Assembly: GCF_014395425.1 (NCBI RefSeq)
Contig: NZ_CP060711.1
Location: forward strand, 1,674,001-1,738,000
Source: Thermomonas brevis
GTDB taxonomy: Bacteria; Pseudomonadota; Gammaproteobacteria; Xanthomonadales; Xanthomonadaceae
Direction of reading: 5' to 3'
DNA: 64,000 nt
The position numbers and the translations under genes are program-made. This document shows positions 1-10,913 of this stretch, piece after piece. The notes beneath the pieces were generated by a model. It saw only the letters and a program-made list of their open reading frames with translations. It had not been told where the DNA came from and did no database searches. Each line of letters opens with the position of its first letter. Position 1 is the first letter of the stretch.

Positions 1-1331
1 TGGAAACCGCCCGCCTGCTGTTCGCGCACGGCGCCTCGCCGGCCGGCGGCGGCAGGCTGGCCCGCTATCTGGCCGCCTGCCTCGACGCCGCGGACGACGG
101 ACAGGGCGAAGCCTTCGCGCTCGACCTGCTGGCGCGTGGCGCCGACCCGTTCGGTTCCGGCCCCGGTGGCGAACCGCCGCTGCTGCTGGCCGTGCGGCTG
201 CACTGGCCGGCGCTGCTGCAACGGCTGATCGCGCTGGGCGCGGATCCCGATGCCTGCGACGGCCGCGGCATGAGCGCGCTGCACTTCGCCGCCACGCTGG
301 GCCGCAAGGACGCGCTGACCGCGCTGCTGGCCGCCGGCGCCTCGCCCGACCGGCGCGCGGCCGACGGCCAGACGCCGCTCGGCATCGCGCTGGCCAGCGG
401 CCAGCGCGACCTCGCCGACTGGCTGGACTGGCGCGGCTGGCGGCTGCCGCGGCGCCCGCTGGCCGCCACCGACCTGCCTGCCGCAGCGGTCGCCGGCGAC
501 CGCGACGCGGTGCGCCGGCTGCTGGACCTGGGCTTCCCCATCGACACCACCGACGGCCAGGGCTGCACCGCCCTGCTGCGTGCGGCCGGAGGCGGCCACC
601 GCGAGCTGGTGGACGACCTGCTGGCGCGCGGCGCCGATCCCGGCCTGACCGCCAACACCGGCGCCACCGCGCTGTCGGCGGCGGTGAGCATGCGCCACCT
701 CGAAATCGTCGACCGTCTGCTGCAGGCCGGCTGCGGGCTGGAACAGCGGCTGCCCGGCGACGTCACTGTGCTGATGCTGGCCGCCGCGCTGGGCCTGCCG
801 GAACTGGTTTCGCGCCTGCTGCAGGCCGGCGCCGACCTCAACGCGGTCGACGCGCAGGGCCTGACGCCGCTGCACTGCGCCGCGTTGTACGGCTTCACCG
901 CTCGCGACCGCGCCCGTCTGCTGGCCCTGCTGGACGGCCTGCTGCTGGCCGGCGCCGACCCGCACCGCACGGCGGGCAACGGCACCACCCCGCTGCTGCT
1001 GCTGCTGGGCGCGCGCGCCGAGCCCGGCACGCCGAGCAGCGAAGACGTGCTGCTGGCCGCGCTGGACCTGCTGCTGGAGGAAGGCGTGCGGCTGGACGCG
1101 CGCGACCCGCGCGGCTTCGGCCCGCTGCATCTGGCCGCCCTGCACGGCCTGCAGCGCACCGTGCAGGCGCTGCTGCGCGCCGGCGCCGACCCTGACCTGC
1201 GCGACAACGCCGACCGCACCCCGCGCGACATCGCGCTGACGCGCGGCTACGTGGACATCGCCGCCGAACTGGTGCCGCCCGCCGCACCGCCGCCGGGCGG
1301 CGTGTCGATGGCGCGCTTCCTGCGCGAGTAG
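1..1331 (+). CDS. Ankyrin-repeat protein, 5' end outside the window
   Basis: The reading frame is open from position 3 to the TAG at 1329-1331, so the gene starts upstream of the window; about 442 codons are visible. The protein is a run of roughly 33-residue ankyrin units. Recurring signatures include LLARGADP, ALHFAA, LLAAGASPD, LLQAGADLN, TPLHCAA and LLRAGADPD. I count about nine units, with a longer spacer near the middle repeats. Ankyrin stacks act as protein-protein interaction scaffolds; no enzymatic domain is visible in this part. The C-terminus is a short tail after the last repeat. The partner and function cannot be told from this fragment. The next gene converges on it from the minus strand. 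Confidence 0.85.
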   Translation, partial: ETARLLFAHGASPAGGGRLARYLAACLDAADDGQGEAFALDLLARGADPFGSGPGGEPPLLLAVRLHWPALLQRLIALGADPDACDGRGMSALHFAATLGRKDALTALLAAGASPDRRAADGQTPLGIALASGQRDLADWLDWRGWRLPRRPLAATDLPAAAVAGDRDAVRRLLDLGFPIDTTDGQGCTALLRAAGGGHRELVDDLLARGADPGLTANTGATALSAAVSMRHLEIVDRLLQAGCGLEQRLPGDVTVLMLAAALGLPELVSRLLQAGADLNAVDAQGLTPLHCAALYGFTARDRARLLALLDGLLLAGADPHRTAGNGTTPLLLLLGARAEPGTPSSEDVLLAALDLLLEEGVRLDARDPRGFGPLHLAALHGLQRTVQALLRAGADPDLRDNADRTPRDIALTRGYVDIAAELVPPAAPPPGGVSMARFLRE

Positions 1332-1366
1332 CGAAGAAAGCGCGCGCCGTTAAGCAACCGGCACCA

Positions 1367-1396
1367 TTGCATCGTCCTTCCGCCGCAACGATGCAA
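1367..1396. terminator. Inverted repeat between two convergent genes
   Basis: A perfect 9-bp inverted repeat (TTGCATCGT / ACGATGCAA) with a 12-base loop lies in the 88-bp gap between the ankyrin gene and the antiporter gene, which face each other. There is no clear T-run on either side. A bidirectional terminator is therefore only the most economical reading. Confidence 0.35.
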
Positions 1397-1419
1397 GACA
1401 GGCGGTTTCCTCGCTTGAT

Positions 1420-3234
1420 TCAAGATGACTGCGGCTGCTCCCCGCGCGCCGCCTGCGCCATCGCGCCCTCCCCCGCGTCGGCCTCGAACAAGCCGTCCAG
1501 CTCCCGCCGCGCGTCGCGGGCGGCCTGCAGCAGCGCGTCCTCGTCGTCCTGCAGCAGGCGCTGCGTTTCCAGCAGCGACTCGTCCCACTCGCGGAAGCGG
1601 CGCGCGCGATCGTCGGCCTGCGCGCGCTCCATGCCAAGCGCCACCAGCACGTCGCGGCCCATCTCCAGGCTGCTGCCATAGGTTTCGCGCAGCGCCTGCG
1701 CGCCCAGGTCCACCAGCTGCCAGGCATGGCGACGGTCGCGGGCGCGCGCGAATACCTTCGCTTGCGGGTAGTGCTTGCGCACCAGCCGCACCATCCGCAG
1801 GCTCGCCTCGACGCCGTTGATCGCGACCACGAACACCTTGATCCGCGCCGCTCCGGCCGAGCGCAGCAGCGCCAGCCGGGTGGGGTCGCCGTAGTAGATC
1901 TGGTCGGTGCCGATCTTGCGCGACAGGTTGACCTGTTCGATGTCCGGGTCGATGGCGATGAACGCGATGCCCTGCGCGCGCAGCAGACGCGCGACGATCT
2001 GGCCGAAGCGGCCGAAGCCGGCCAGCAGCACCTGCGGGTGGCGGTCGTCGGGAATGGTGTCGTACTCGCGCGCCTGCGACGCCAGCCTGTCGGGCAGCAA
2101 CTTCGAGGCCAGCATCAGCAGCAGCGGCGTGGCCGCCATCGACAGGCCGACGATGGCGGTCAGGCGGTCGCGGGTGGCGGCGTCCAGCAGCCCGGCCTTC
2201 CTCGCCTCGCCGAACACCACGAACGCGAATTCGCCGCCCAGCGCCAGCACGCCGGCCAGCAGGAACGCGCCGCGCGTGTCCAGCCCGCCCGGCCGCCGGC
2301 CCAACGCGAACAAGAGGCAGGTCTTCACCGCCAGCAGCGTCGCCACGCCGCCGGCGATCAGCAGCGGCTCGGCGACGATCCGCTGCACGTCGATGCCCAT
2401 GCCCACGGCCATGAAGAACAGGCCCAGCAGCAGGCCCTCGAACGGCTTGATCTGCGCTTCGAGTTCATGCCGGTATTCGGATTCGGCCAGCAGCACGCCG
2501 GCCAGGAACGCGCCCAGGCCGGCGCTCAACCCGGCCAGCTCCATCAGCCAGGCGCTGCCCAGCACCACCAGCAGCGCCGCGCCGGTGAACACTTCGGGCA
2601 GGTCGGTGCGAGCGATCGCGCGGAACAGGTGGCGCAGCAGGTAGCGGCCGCCGAACACCAGCGCCGCGATCAGCGCCACCGCGCGCACCACTTCGCTCCA
2701 TTCCAGGCCGACGCTCTTGGCCTTGCCCAGCAGCGGGATGGCGGCCAACAGCGGGATGGCGGCGAGGTCCTGGAACAGCAGGATCGCGAACGCCAGCCGG
2801 CCGTGGTCGGCGGCCAGCTCCTTGCGTTCGGCCAGCAGCTGCAGGCCCACCGCCGTGGACGACAACGCCAATCCCAGGCCGACCACCAGCGCCGCCTTCC
2901 AGCCCAGCCCGGCGAGGAACGCCAGCCCGCCCAGCGCGGCGCCGCACAGCAGCACCTGCAACCCGCCGACCATGAAGATCGGCTTGCGCATCACCTTCAA
3001 CCGCGGCAGCGACAGCTCCAGCCCGATCACGAACAGCAGCATCACCACGCCGATCTCGCTGGCCGCCAGCACCTTGCCGGGATCGCGCACCAGCGCCAGT
3101 TCGTGCGGCCCCAGCAGCACGCCGGTGGCGAGGTAGGCGAGGATCGCGCCCAGCCCGAAGCGCTTGAACAGCGGCACCGCCAGCACCGCCGCCAGCAGGA
3201 AGACCAACGCGAGTTCCAGGCCGCCGCTATCCAT
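1420..3234 (-). CDS. Kef-type monovalent cation:proton antiporter (CPA2) with RCK/TrkA-N domain
   Basis: An inner-membrane potassium/proton antiporter of the CPA2 (KefB/KefC) family, 604 residues. The first ~380 residues are a long series of hydrophobic segments forming the Na_H exchanger fold, including the stretch GVVMLLFVIGLELSLP. A cytoplasmic TrkA-N/RCK domain follows with the nucleotide-binding motif AGFGRFGQ. The tail is polar and acidic. In E. coli such systems protect against electrophiles, controlled by glutathione adducts; that role is inferred here. I chose the ATG at 3234 because GGAAGGA sits just upstream; an in-frame ATG six codons earlier lacks this. No ancillary KefF/KefG-type oxidoreductase is adjacent. 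The two DUF4124 genes upstream on the same strand may be co-transcribed (30-bp gap). Confidence 0.88.
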   Translation of the reverse strand: MDSGGLELALVFLLAAVLAVPLFKRFGLGAILAYLATGVLLGPHELALVRDPGKVLAASEIGVVMLLFVIGLELSLPRLKVMRKPIFMVGGLQVLLCGAALGGLAFLAGLGWKAALVVGLGLALSSTAVGLQLLAERKELAADHGRLAFAILLFQDLAAIPLLAAIPLLGKAKSVGLEWSEVVRAVALIAALVFGGRYLLRHLFRAIARTDLPEVFTGAALLVVLGSAWLMELAGLSAGLGAFLAGVLLAESEYRHELEAQIKPFEGLLLGLFFMAVGMGIDVQRIVAEPLLIAGGVATLLAVKTCLLFALGRRPGGLDTRGAFLLAGVLALGGEFAFVVFGEARKAGLLDAATRDRLTAIVGLSMAATPLLLMLASKLLPDRLASQAREYDTIPDDRHPQVLLAGFGRFGQIVARLLRAQGIAFIAIDPDIEQVNLSRKIGTDQIYYGDPTRLALLRSAGAARIKVFVVAINGVEASLRMVRLVRKHYPQAKVFARARDRRHAWQLVDLGAQALRETYGSSLEMGRDVLVALGMERAQADDRARRFREWDESLLETQRLLQDDEDALLQAARDARRELDGLFEADAGEGAMAQAARGEQPQSS

Positions 3235-3264
3235 CCGATCCTTCCATGCCAACCGGCAACCAGC

Positions 3265-3915
3265 TTACGGCACGGCAGGCGGCGCGGGCGCGGTGGTCGA
3301 GCAGCGGCTGGCCTTGATCTTCGCGTCCACGGCGTCGTATGCGGCCTGGCGCGCGCGGCGGGTGTCGTCGTCGGCGTAGCGCAGCTTGAAGTCGGCCTCA
3401 TCCAGCCGCCGGTACCACGCGGCGCACAGCTGCTCGGCGGGCACTTCGGTGCAACTGTCCTGCTTCATCTCGCAGGCACTGCCCATGCCGAGCGCGGCGC
3501 TGCCGTCGATGCCGGTCACCTGCAGCGGCACGCAGCTCGGCTCGGGCGTGGCGGTTTCGCCGTAGTAGGTGTCGCCCTTCCAGCTCGCGCACTGGTACAG
3601 CGGCGGCGGCGCGGGCAGGCCGGCGGCTTCCGGCGCGGGCGTGCGCTGGCTGTTGGGGCCGCCGACCAGCACGAACTCGCCGTACTGCTTCGGCTCCGGC
3701 GGCGGCTCCTCGGGCTTCGCTTTCTTCGCCGGCACCGGCACCGTCCTGACCGAGCCGATGCGGCGGATCTCCTGCTTCATGCCGGCCGCGCAGGGCGTGC
3801 CGTTCTGCATCGACACGTTGCCCTTGGCGTCGGTGCATTTGTAGAACACCGTCTCCTGCGCACGCGCCATCCATGGCAGGCACAGGAGCAGCAGCGCGAT
3901 GGCGAGGCGGCGCAT
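3265..3915 (-). CDS. Secreted DUF4124-domain protein
   Basis: A 216-residue exported protein of unknown function. The N-terminus is a typical Sec signal peptide (basic start, LAIALLLLCLPW core, cleavage near ARA-Q). It is followed by the DUF4124 signature VFYKCTDAKGNVSMQNGTPC, a short Cys-containing beta unit found at the N-terminus of many envelope proteins. The middle is a Pro/Lys/Glu linker. The C-terminal half holds several cysteines (QCASW, SCVPL, ACEMKQDSC, LCAAWY) likely to form periplasmic disulfides. One base separates its start from the stop of the paralogous gene upstream, so the two are surely co-transcribed. Neither partner nor substrate can be inferred. Confidence 0.75.
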   Translation of the reverse strand: MRRLAIALLLLCLPWMARAQETVFYKCTDAKGNVSMQNGTPCAAGMKQEIRRIGSVRTVPVPAKKAKPEEPPPEPKQYGEFVLVGGPNSQRTPAPEAAGLPAPPPLYQCASWKGDTYYGETATPEPSCVPLQVTGIDGSAALGMGSACEMKQDSCTEVPAEQLCAAWYRRLDEADFKLRYADDDTRRARQAAYDAVDAKIKASRCSTTAPAPPAVP

Positions 3916-3916
3916 C

Positions 3917-4597
3917 TCAGCGGCCCCCGCAGTCGTTGTCGAGACGTTCGTTGATGTCGCGTTCCTCGGCGCGCAGCGCGTCGCGCTCCTTTTCCTGCGC
4001 GTTGAAGAAGCGGGTGCGCAGTTCGCTGCGGCGATCGCGCAGGCGCGCGCAGGCTTCGCGCGGCGGCAGCATCGTGCAGTCGTCGCGAATCCAGGTGCCG
4101 CCGCCGGTGGCGACCGGCCAATTGATGTCGCGACGCGGCGGGTGCATCACCTTGTCGGGCTGGCCGATGTTGTCGCCGAGCATCGACCGGGGCCGCACCG
4201 CCGGATAGCCCAGCGTCCACAGCGGCACCCAGCGCGGATTGCCGCGGCCGTCGTCGCTGGTGTAGCGCTTGCCTTCCGGCGTGACGCATTCGTACATCGG
4301 CCGCGGCGGCGCCAGGTACACGGTGCGGGACTCCGACGGCGATGCCGGCACGGGAGCCGCGGATGACGGTTTCGAGGGCATGGCGGGCAGCGCGGGCGCA
4401 TCGACCGGCCGCAGCATCTCGCGCGCCTGCTGCGCCTGCCCCTTTGCGCAGGGCGCATCCTGCAGGCTGACCTTGCCGGCGGCGTCGGTGCAGCGATAGA
4501 CGGTGACGGTGACCGGCGGTTTCGACGCCGATTGCGCGCGCGCACCGCCGGCCAATAACGGCAACAGGCAGACGGCAAGTGCGGCGGCGAGGCGCAT
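3917..4597 (-). CDS. Secreted DUF4124-domain protein, paralogue of the downstream gene
   Basis: A 226-residue exported protein with the same plan as its neighbour. It has a signal peptide (LAAALAVCLLPLLAGGARA), a DUF4124 unit (VYRCTDAAGKVSLQDAPC), a Pro/Ser/Ala-rich linker, and a second Cys-bearing segment (YECVTPEGKRYTSDDG) that resembles a degenerate second DUF4124 unit. The C-terminus is charged and probably helical (CARLRDRRSELRTRFFNAQ). The tandem arrangement with one base between genes points to gene duplication. It lies 54 bp downstream of gltD on the same strand, so read-through from gltBD is possible. Function unknown. Confidence 0.75.
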   Translation of the reverse strand: MRLAAALAVCLLPLLAGGARAQSASKPPVTVTVYRCTDAAGKVSLQDAPCAKGQAQQAREMLRPVDAPALPAMPSKPSSAAPVPASPSESRTVYLAPPRPMYECVTPEGKRYTSDDGRGNPRWVPLWTLGYPAVRPRSMLGDNIGQPDKVMHPPRRDINWPVATGGGTWIRDDCTMLPPREACARLRDRRSELRTRFFNAQEKERDALRAEERDINERLDNDCGGR

Positions 4598-4651
4598 GCC
4601 CGTATCTTGGCGCGCCGGAGCGCGCGACGGAACCCCGCGCCGCGTCGGCTT

Positions 4652-6250
<1,599 letters not shown>

Positions 6251-6281
6251 AGCAAAGACGTGGCGTTCGTGGTGCCTGTCA

Positions 6282-9200
6282 TCACGCCGCCCTCTTCAAT
6301 TCATTCGCCAACGCTTCCAGACTCGCCGCCTTCGGCTTGACCAGCCAGAACTTGCCCACGAAGTCGCGGAAGTTCTCCCGGATGTGCGCGCTCCAGGCGC
6401 TGCCGGTCAACTGCGCATGCGCGTCGATCAGGTCGGTGAGGTGCTGGCGGTAGCCGTCCAGACCTTCCGGGGTGATGCGGGCGATGTCGATCAGTTCGTG
6501 GTTGTAGCGATCGACGAAATCGCGTTCGAGGTCGAGCACGTAGGCCAGCCCGCCGGTGAAGCCCGCGCCGAAGTTCAGGCCGGTGCGGCCCAGCACCGCC
6601 ACCGCGCCGCCGGTCATGTATTCGCAGCAGTGGTCGCCCGCGCCTTCGATCACTGCCGTCACGCCGGAATTGCGCACCGCGAAGCGTTCGCCCGCGCGGC
6701 CCGCCGCGTACAGTTCGCCGCCGGTCGCGCCGTACAGGCAGGTGTTGCCGAGGATCGGCGTGTCCTGCGAGGCGAAGCGGCTGCCGTGTGGAGGTTGCAG
6801 CACGATGCGACCGCCGGCCATGCCCTTGCCGACGTAATCGTTGGCCTCGCCCTGCAGATGCAGATGCAGGCCGCCGGCGTTGAACGCGCCGAAGCTCTGG
6901 CCGGCGCTACCGGTCAGGCGCACGTCGAGCGGCGCGGCGCTCATGCCGGTGTTGCCGTGACTGCGGGCGATGCGGCCCGACAGGCGCGCGCCGATGCTGC
7001 GGTCGGTGTTGCGGATGGTGCCGACGAATGCGCCGCCTGCACCTTGGTCGATGGCATCGCCCAGCGCGGCATCGAGCTGCGCGGCCAACCCATCCGGCGG
7101 CGCTTGCAGCGCGGGCGTGCCGCAGAAGCTGGCGGCCTGCGCGGGATCGCGCGCCAGCAGCCGCGACAGATCGACATCGACCTGATCGCGGGTCGCGCGT
7201 AGCGTTTGCTCCAGCAGGTCAGTGCGGCCGATGGCCTCGTCCAGCGTGCGCAGGCCCAGCTGCGCCAGCCATTCGCGCACGTCCTCGGCGACGTTGCGGA
7301 AGAAGCATTCCACGCGCTCGGGCAGGCCCTTGAAGTGGTCGCGGCGCAGGCGTTCGTCCTGCGTCGCCATGCCGGTGGCGCAGTTGTTGAGGTGGCAGAT
7401 GCGCAAGTATTTGCAGCCCAGCACGATCATCGGCGCGGTGCCGAAGCCGAAGCTGTCCGCGCCCAGCAGCGCGGCCTTGATGACGTCGAGGCCGGTCTTG
7501 AGGCCGCCGTCAGTTTGCAGCAGCACGCGCCCGCGCAAGTCATTCGCCTGCAACGCCTGCCGCGCTTCGGACAGGCCCAGCTCCCACGGCACGCCGGCAT
7601 AGCGCACCGAGCCGAGCGGGCTGGCCCCAGTGCCGCCATCGTGCCCGGCAATGGTGATGAGATCGGCACCGGTCTTGGCGACGCCTGCGGCAATCGTGCC
7701 GACGCCGGCGTGCGAGACCAGCTTCACCGAAATCAGCGCCTGCGGATTGACCTGCCGCAGATCGAAGATCAGTTGCGCGAGGTCTTCGATGGAATAGATG
7801 TCGTGGTGCGGCGGCGGCGAGATCAGGCCGATGCCGGGCTTGGCGTAGCGCAGCCGCGCGATCAGCGGATTGACCTTGCTGCCCGGCAACTGCCCGCCTT
7901 CGCCGGGCTTCGCGCCCTGCGCCAGCTTGATCTGCAGAACCTCGGCGCTGATCAGGTATTCGGGCGTGACGCCGAAGCGGCCCGACGCGACCTGTTTGAT
8001 CTTGCTGCGCCGCTCGGTGCCGTGGCGCGCCGGGTCTTCGCCGCCTTCGCCGGAATTGCTGCGGCCGCCGAGGCGGTTCATCGCGATCGCCAGCGCCTCG
8101 TGCGCTTCCGGCGACAGCGCGCCGAGGCTCATCGCCGCGCTGTCGAAGCGGCGCACGATGCTTTCCACCGACTCCACGTCGGACAGCGGCAGCGACGCAT
8201 CGGCCAGCTTCAGATGCAACAGGTCGCGCAGCGCAGCCGGCGGGCGGGTATCGACGTGGTTCGCATACGTTTTCCAATCGTCGCGCTCACCGGTCAGCAC
8301 CGCATGTTGCAGCGATTGCACCACGTCCGGGTTGTATTGGTGGTATTCGCCGCCGTGGACGTAGTGCAGCAGGCCGCCGATCTCCGGCAGCGCGTCGTCG
8401 TCCCAGCCGTGCGCGGCCAAGGCGCGCGCATCGGCTTCCAATCGCGCAAAGCCCGCGCCGCCGATGCGCGAAGGCGTGCCGTCGAAGCAGCGCGCCACCA
8501 CGGCATCGTCCAGCCCGACGATCTCGAACAACTGCGCGCCGCGATAGCTGGAAATGCTGCCGATGCCCATCTTCGACAGGATCTTCAGCAGTCCCTTCTT
8601 CACCCCGCGCCGGTAGCTGCGGCCGATCTGCTGCGTCTCGCCGCTGGTCTTGCCGCCGAGGATGCCGCGCCGGCCCAGCGCGTGCAGGGTCTGGTAGGCG
8701 AGATAGGGATACACCGCCGTCGCGCCGAAACCGATCAGGCAGGCGAAGTGGTGCGGATCGCGCGCGGTGCCGGTTTCGACGATCAGGTTGGCGTCGCAGC
8801 GCAAACCGACGCGCACCAGGTGCTGGTGCACCGCGCCGGTGGCGAGCAGCGCGTGCACGGCGGCGGTGCCGCGACGCGGGCGGCGGTCGGATAGGATCAG
8901 GAGTTCATCGCCCGCGCGCACCGCTTCCTCGGCCTGCGCGCAGATGCGGTCGAGCGCCTGCGGCAGCGCGGTGGCGTCGTCGAAATACAGGTCGATGTAG
9001 CGGTACGCGGTGGCAAAGCGCGGCAGCGCCAGCAGCTGGTGCAGCTTGCGCTGCGACAGCACCGGCGAGTTCAGCAGGACGTGGTCGACGTTCTCGGGCC
9101 CATCATGGAACAGGTTGCCCTCGCGCCCGATCTGGGTCGAAAGCGTCATCACGCAAGCTTCGCGCAGCGGGTCGATGGGCGGGTTCGTCACCTGCGCGAA

Positions 9201-10739
9201 CGCCTGCCGGAAGCAGTCGTACAGCGGGCGCACGCGCTGGCTGATCGCGGCCATCGGAATGTCGTCGCCCATCGAGCCTATGGCTTCCTGCTCGGTTTCG
9301 GCCAGCGGGCGCAGCACCCGCTCCTGTTCCTCGCGGGTGAGCTGGAACAGCTTCTGGAAGCCGAGCACGGTGGCGTCGTCGAACGGCTCGTCGCACAGCG
9401 CCGGGTCGATCAGCTCGGTGTGCAGGTAGGTCATGCCCTGCCGCAGCCATTGCTTGTACGGCGCGCGCGCGCGATTGAGCGCGTCGATGGCGTCGTTGTC
9501 CAGCAGCCGGTTGTTGACCAAATCGACCGCGATCATTTCGCCGGGGCCGAGCTTGCCCTTGGCCTGCACGCGCGCGGGTTCGATGTCGAGCACGCCGGCC
9601 TCGGACGCGATGGCGAACACGCCATCGGTCGTCAGCGTCCAGCGCGCGGGGCGCAGGCCGTTGCGGTCGAGCGTGCAGGCGGCGTGCTTGCCGTCGCAGG
9701 TGACGACGCCGGCGGGGCCGTCCCACGGTTCGGAATTGATCGCGTAATACTCGTAGAACGCAGACAGGTCGGCGTCCTTGTATTCCAGCGACTGCGTGGC
9801 CGGCGGCATCAGGATGCGCATCGCCTTCGGCAAGTCCATGCCGCCCAGCAGCAGCCATTCCAGCGCGTTGTCGAGCGACTGCGAATCGGAGCCGTGCATC
9901 GACACCACGTCGTCGAAGCCGCTCACGTCCAGCAGAGGCGACTTCCACACATCCTTGCGCGACTGCGCCCAGCGGCGGTTGCCCTCGATGCTGTTGATCT
10001 CGCCGTTGTGGGCGAGCCGGCGGAACGGATGCGCCAGCGGCCAGCGCGGCTGGGTGTTGGTGGAGAAGCGCTGGTGGAACACCACCGCGCGCGCAGCAAG
10101 CAGCGGATGCGCGAGGTCGGGAAAGAGTTGCCGCAGGTGCTTCGGCAGCACCATGCCCTTGTAGCCGAGCAAGCGCGCAGACAGGCTGACGATGTAGAAA
10201 TCCGGCACGTCGCGCAGCGTTTGTTCGGCGCGCTTGCGGGCGAGGAACAGCGCGCGCTCGAAAGCGTCGGCATCGTCGCCGTCGCTCTCCACGAACAGTT
10301 GTGCGATGCGCGGCAGCGACGCGCGTGCCAGCGCACCGCATACGGCGGGATCGACCGGCACCGCGCGCCAACCGGCGATGCGCAGGCCGGCGTTTTGCAG
10401 TTCCTGCTCCAACGCGGCGCGACATTGCGCGTCGAGCGCATCGTCCTGCGACAGAAACACATTGCCGGCGGCGACGAGGCTCGCGTGCAGCGCGATGCCG
10501 GCTTCGCTCGCCAACGCACGCACGAACGCATCCGCGCCGTGGATCAGCACGCCGCAACCATCACCGGACAACCCATCCGCCGCTACGCCGCCGCGATGCA
10601 CCATCCGCGACAAGGCTTCCAGCGCAGCATCGACAATGGCGCGCGACCCTTTGCCCTCGACCTGTGCAATCAGGCCGAAACCGCAACTGTCGTGTTCGCT
10701 GGCAGGGTCGTACAGACCCCGAGTCGGGCTGCGCCGCAT
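6282..10739 (-). CDS. gltB: Glutamate synthase (NADPH) large subunit
   Basis: The 1485-residue alpha subunit of GOGAT. Order of domains: N-terminal class II glutamine amidotransferase, whose nucleophile is expected to be Cys19 (EHDSCGFG) after removal of a short propeptide; a central domain; the FMN-binding synthase domain (KPGEGGQLPGSK region) with the 3Fe-4S cysteines in CKYLRICHLNNC; and the C-terminal beta-helix rich in Gly (GGAFVGTIRNTD onwards). It hydrolyses glutamine, channels ammonia to 2-oxoglutarate, and takes electrons from GltD. The ATG at 10739 is the only plausible start before the catalytic Cys. No clear ribosome site precedes it. The leader upstream has unusual alternative hairpins (10762-10797). 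Confidence 0.97.
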   Translation of the reverse strand: MRRSPTRGLYDPASEHDSCGFGLIAQVEGKGSRAIVDAALEALSRMVHRGGVAADGLSGDGCGVLIHGADAFVRALASEAGIALHASLVAAGNVFLSQDDALDAQCRAALEQELQNAGLRIAGWRAVPVDPAVCGALARASLPRIAQLFVESDGDDADAFERALFLARKRAEQTLRDVPDFYIVSLSARLLGYKGMVLPKHLRQLFPDLAHPLLAARAVVFHQRFSTNTQPRWPLAHPFRRLAHNGEINSIEGNRRWAQSRKDVWKSPLLDVSGFDDVVSMHGSDSQSLDNALEWLLLGGMDLPKAMRILMPPATQSLEYKDADLSAFYEYYAINSEPWDGPAGVVTCDGKHAACTLDRNGLRPARWTLTTDGVFAIASEAGVLDIEPARVQAKGKLGPGEMIAVDLVNNRLLDNDAIDALNRARAPYKQWLRQGMTYLHTELIDPALCDEPFDDATVLGFQKLFQLTREEQERVLRPLAETEQEAIGSMGDDIPMAAISQRVRPLYDCFRQAFAQVTNPPIDPLREACVMTLSTQIGREGNLFHDGPENVDHVLLNSPVLSQRKLHQLLALPRFATAYRYIDLYFDDATALPQALDRICAQAEEAVRAGDELLILSDRRPRRGTAAVHALLATGAVHQHLVRVGLRCDANLIVETGTARDPHHFACLIGFGATAVYPYLAYQTLHALGRRGILGGKTSGETQQIGRSYRRGVKKGLLKILSKMGIGSISSYRGAQLFEIVGLDDAVVARCFDGTPSRIGGAGFARLEADARALAAHGWDDDALPEIGGLLHYVHGGEYHQYNPDVVQSLQHAVLTGERDDWKTYANHVDTRPPAALRDLLHLKLADASLPLSDVESVESIVRRFDSAAMSLGALSPEAHEALAIAMNRLGGRSNSGEGGEDPARHGTERRSKIKQVASGRFGVTPEYLISAEVLQIKLAQGAKPGEGGQLPGSKVNPLIARLRYAKPGIGLISPPPHHDIYSIEDLAQLIFDLRQVNPQALISVKLVSHAGVGTIAAGVAKTGADLITIAGHDGGTGASPLGSVRYAGVPWELGLSEARQALQANDLRGRVLLQTDGGLKTGLDVIKAALLGADSFGFGTAPMIVLGCKYLRICHLNNCATGMATQDERLRRDHFKGLPERVECFFRNVAEDVREWLAQLGLRTLDEAIGRTDLLEQTLRATRDQVDVDLSRLLARDPAQAASFCGTPALQAPPDGLAAQLDAALGDAIDQGAGGAFVGTIRNTDRSIGARLSGRIARSHGNTGMSAAPLDVRLTGSAGQSFGAFNAGGLHLHLQGEANDYVGKGMAGGRIVLQPPHGSRFASQDTPILGNTCLYGATGGELYAAGRAGERFAVRNSGVTAVIEGAGDHCCEYMTGGAVAVLGRTGLNFGAGFTGGLAYVLDLERDFVDRYNHELIDIARITPEGLDGYRQHLTDLIDAHAQLTGSAWSAHIRENFRDFVGKFWLVKPKAASLEALANELKRAA

Positions 10740-10761
10740 CGTCGTGTCCGTGCAGAAGGTG

Positions 10762-10797
10762 GGGAACGCCCGCGTTCCCGATCTCCCTGTGGAACGC
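10762..10797 (-). promoter_or_regulatory. gltB leader: three half-sites able to form alternative hairpins
   Basis: On the coding strand, GCGTTCC (10797-10791), GGGAACGC (10779-10772) and GCGTTCCC (10769-10762) follow one another just before gltB. The middle segment is complementary to both its neighbours, so pairing 1:2 (11-12-base loop) excludes pairing 2:3 (tight loop). As DNA, the same bases form an 18-bp palindrome plus one further half-site, which would suit a dimeric repressor or activator. Either reading implies control of gltBD; the ligand or protein is unknown. Confidence 0.45.
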
Positions 10798-10815
10798 GAC
10801 GCGCACCCCGACTAG

Positions 10816-10821
10816 AGCATA
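10816..10821 (-). promoter_or_regulatory. Candidate -10 box for gltBD (TATGCT)
   Basis: TATGCT on the minus strand would place the transcript start near 10809, giving a ~70-base leader that contains the alternative hairpins. No convincing -35 hexamer is visible (CTCTTG lies about 16 bases upstream), which would fit an activated promoter. Confidence 0.35.
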
Positions 10822-10913
10822 GTTTGTGCGGCGCAACAAGAGGGTTTGGCGAAGAAATTATTGTTGCAGACGAAACTTCCGAATTGTCCGCAAAGACAAG
10901 CTGGGCGCGGGTT

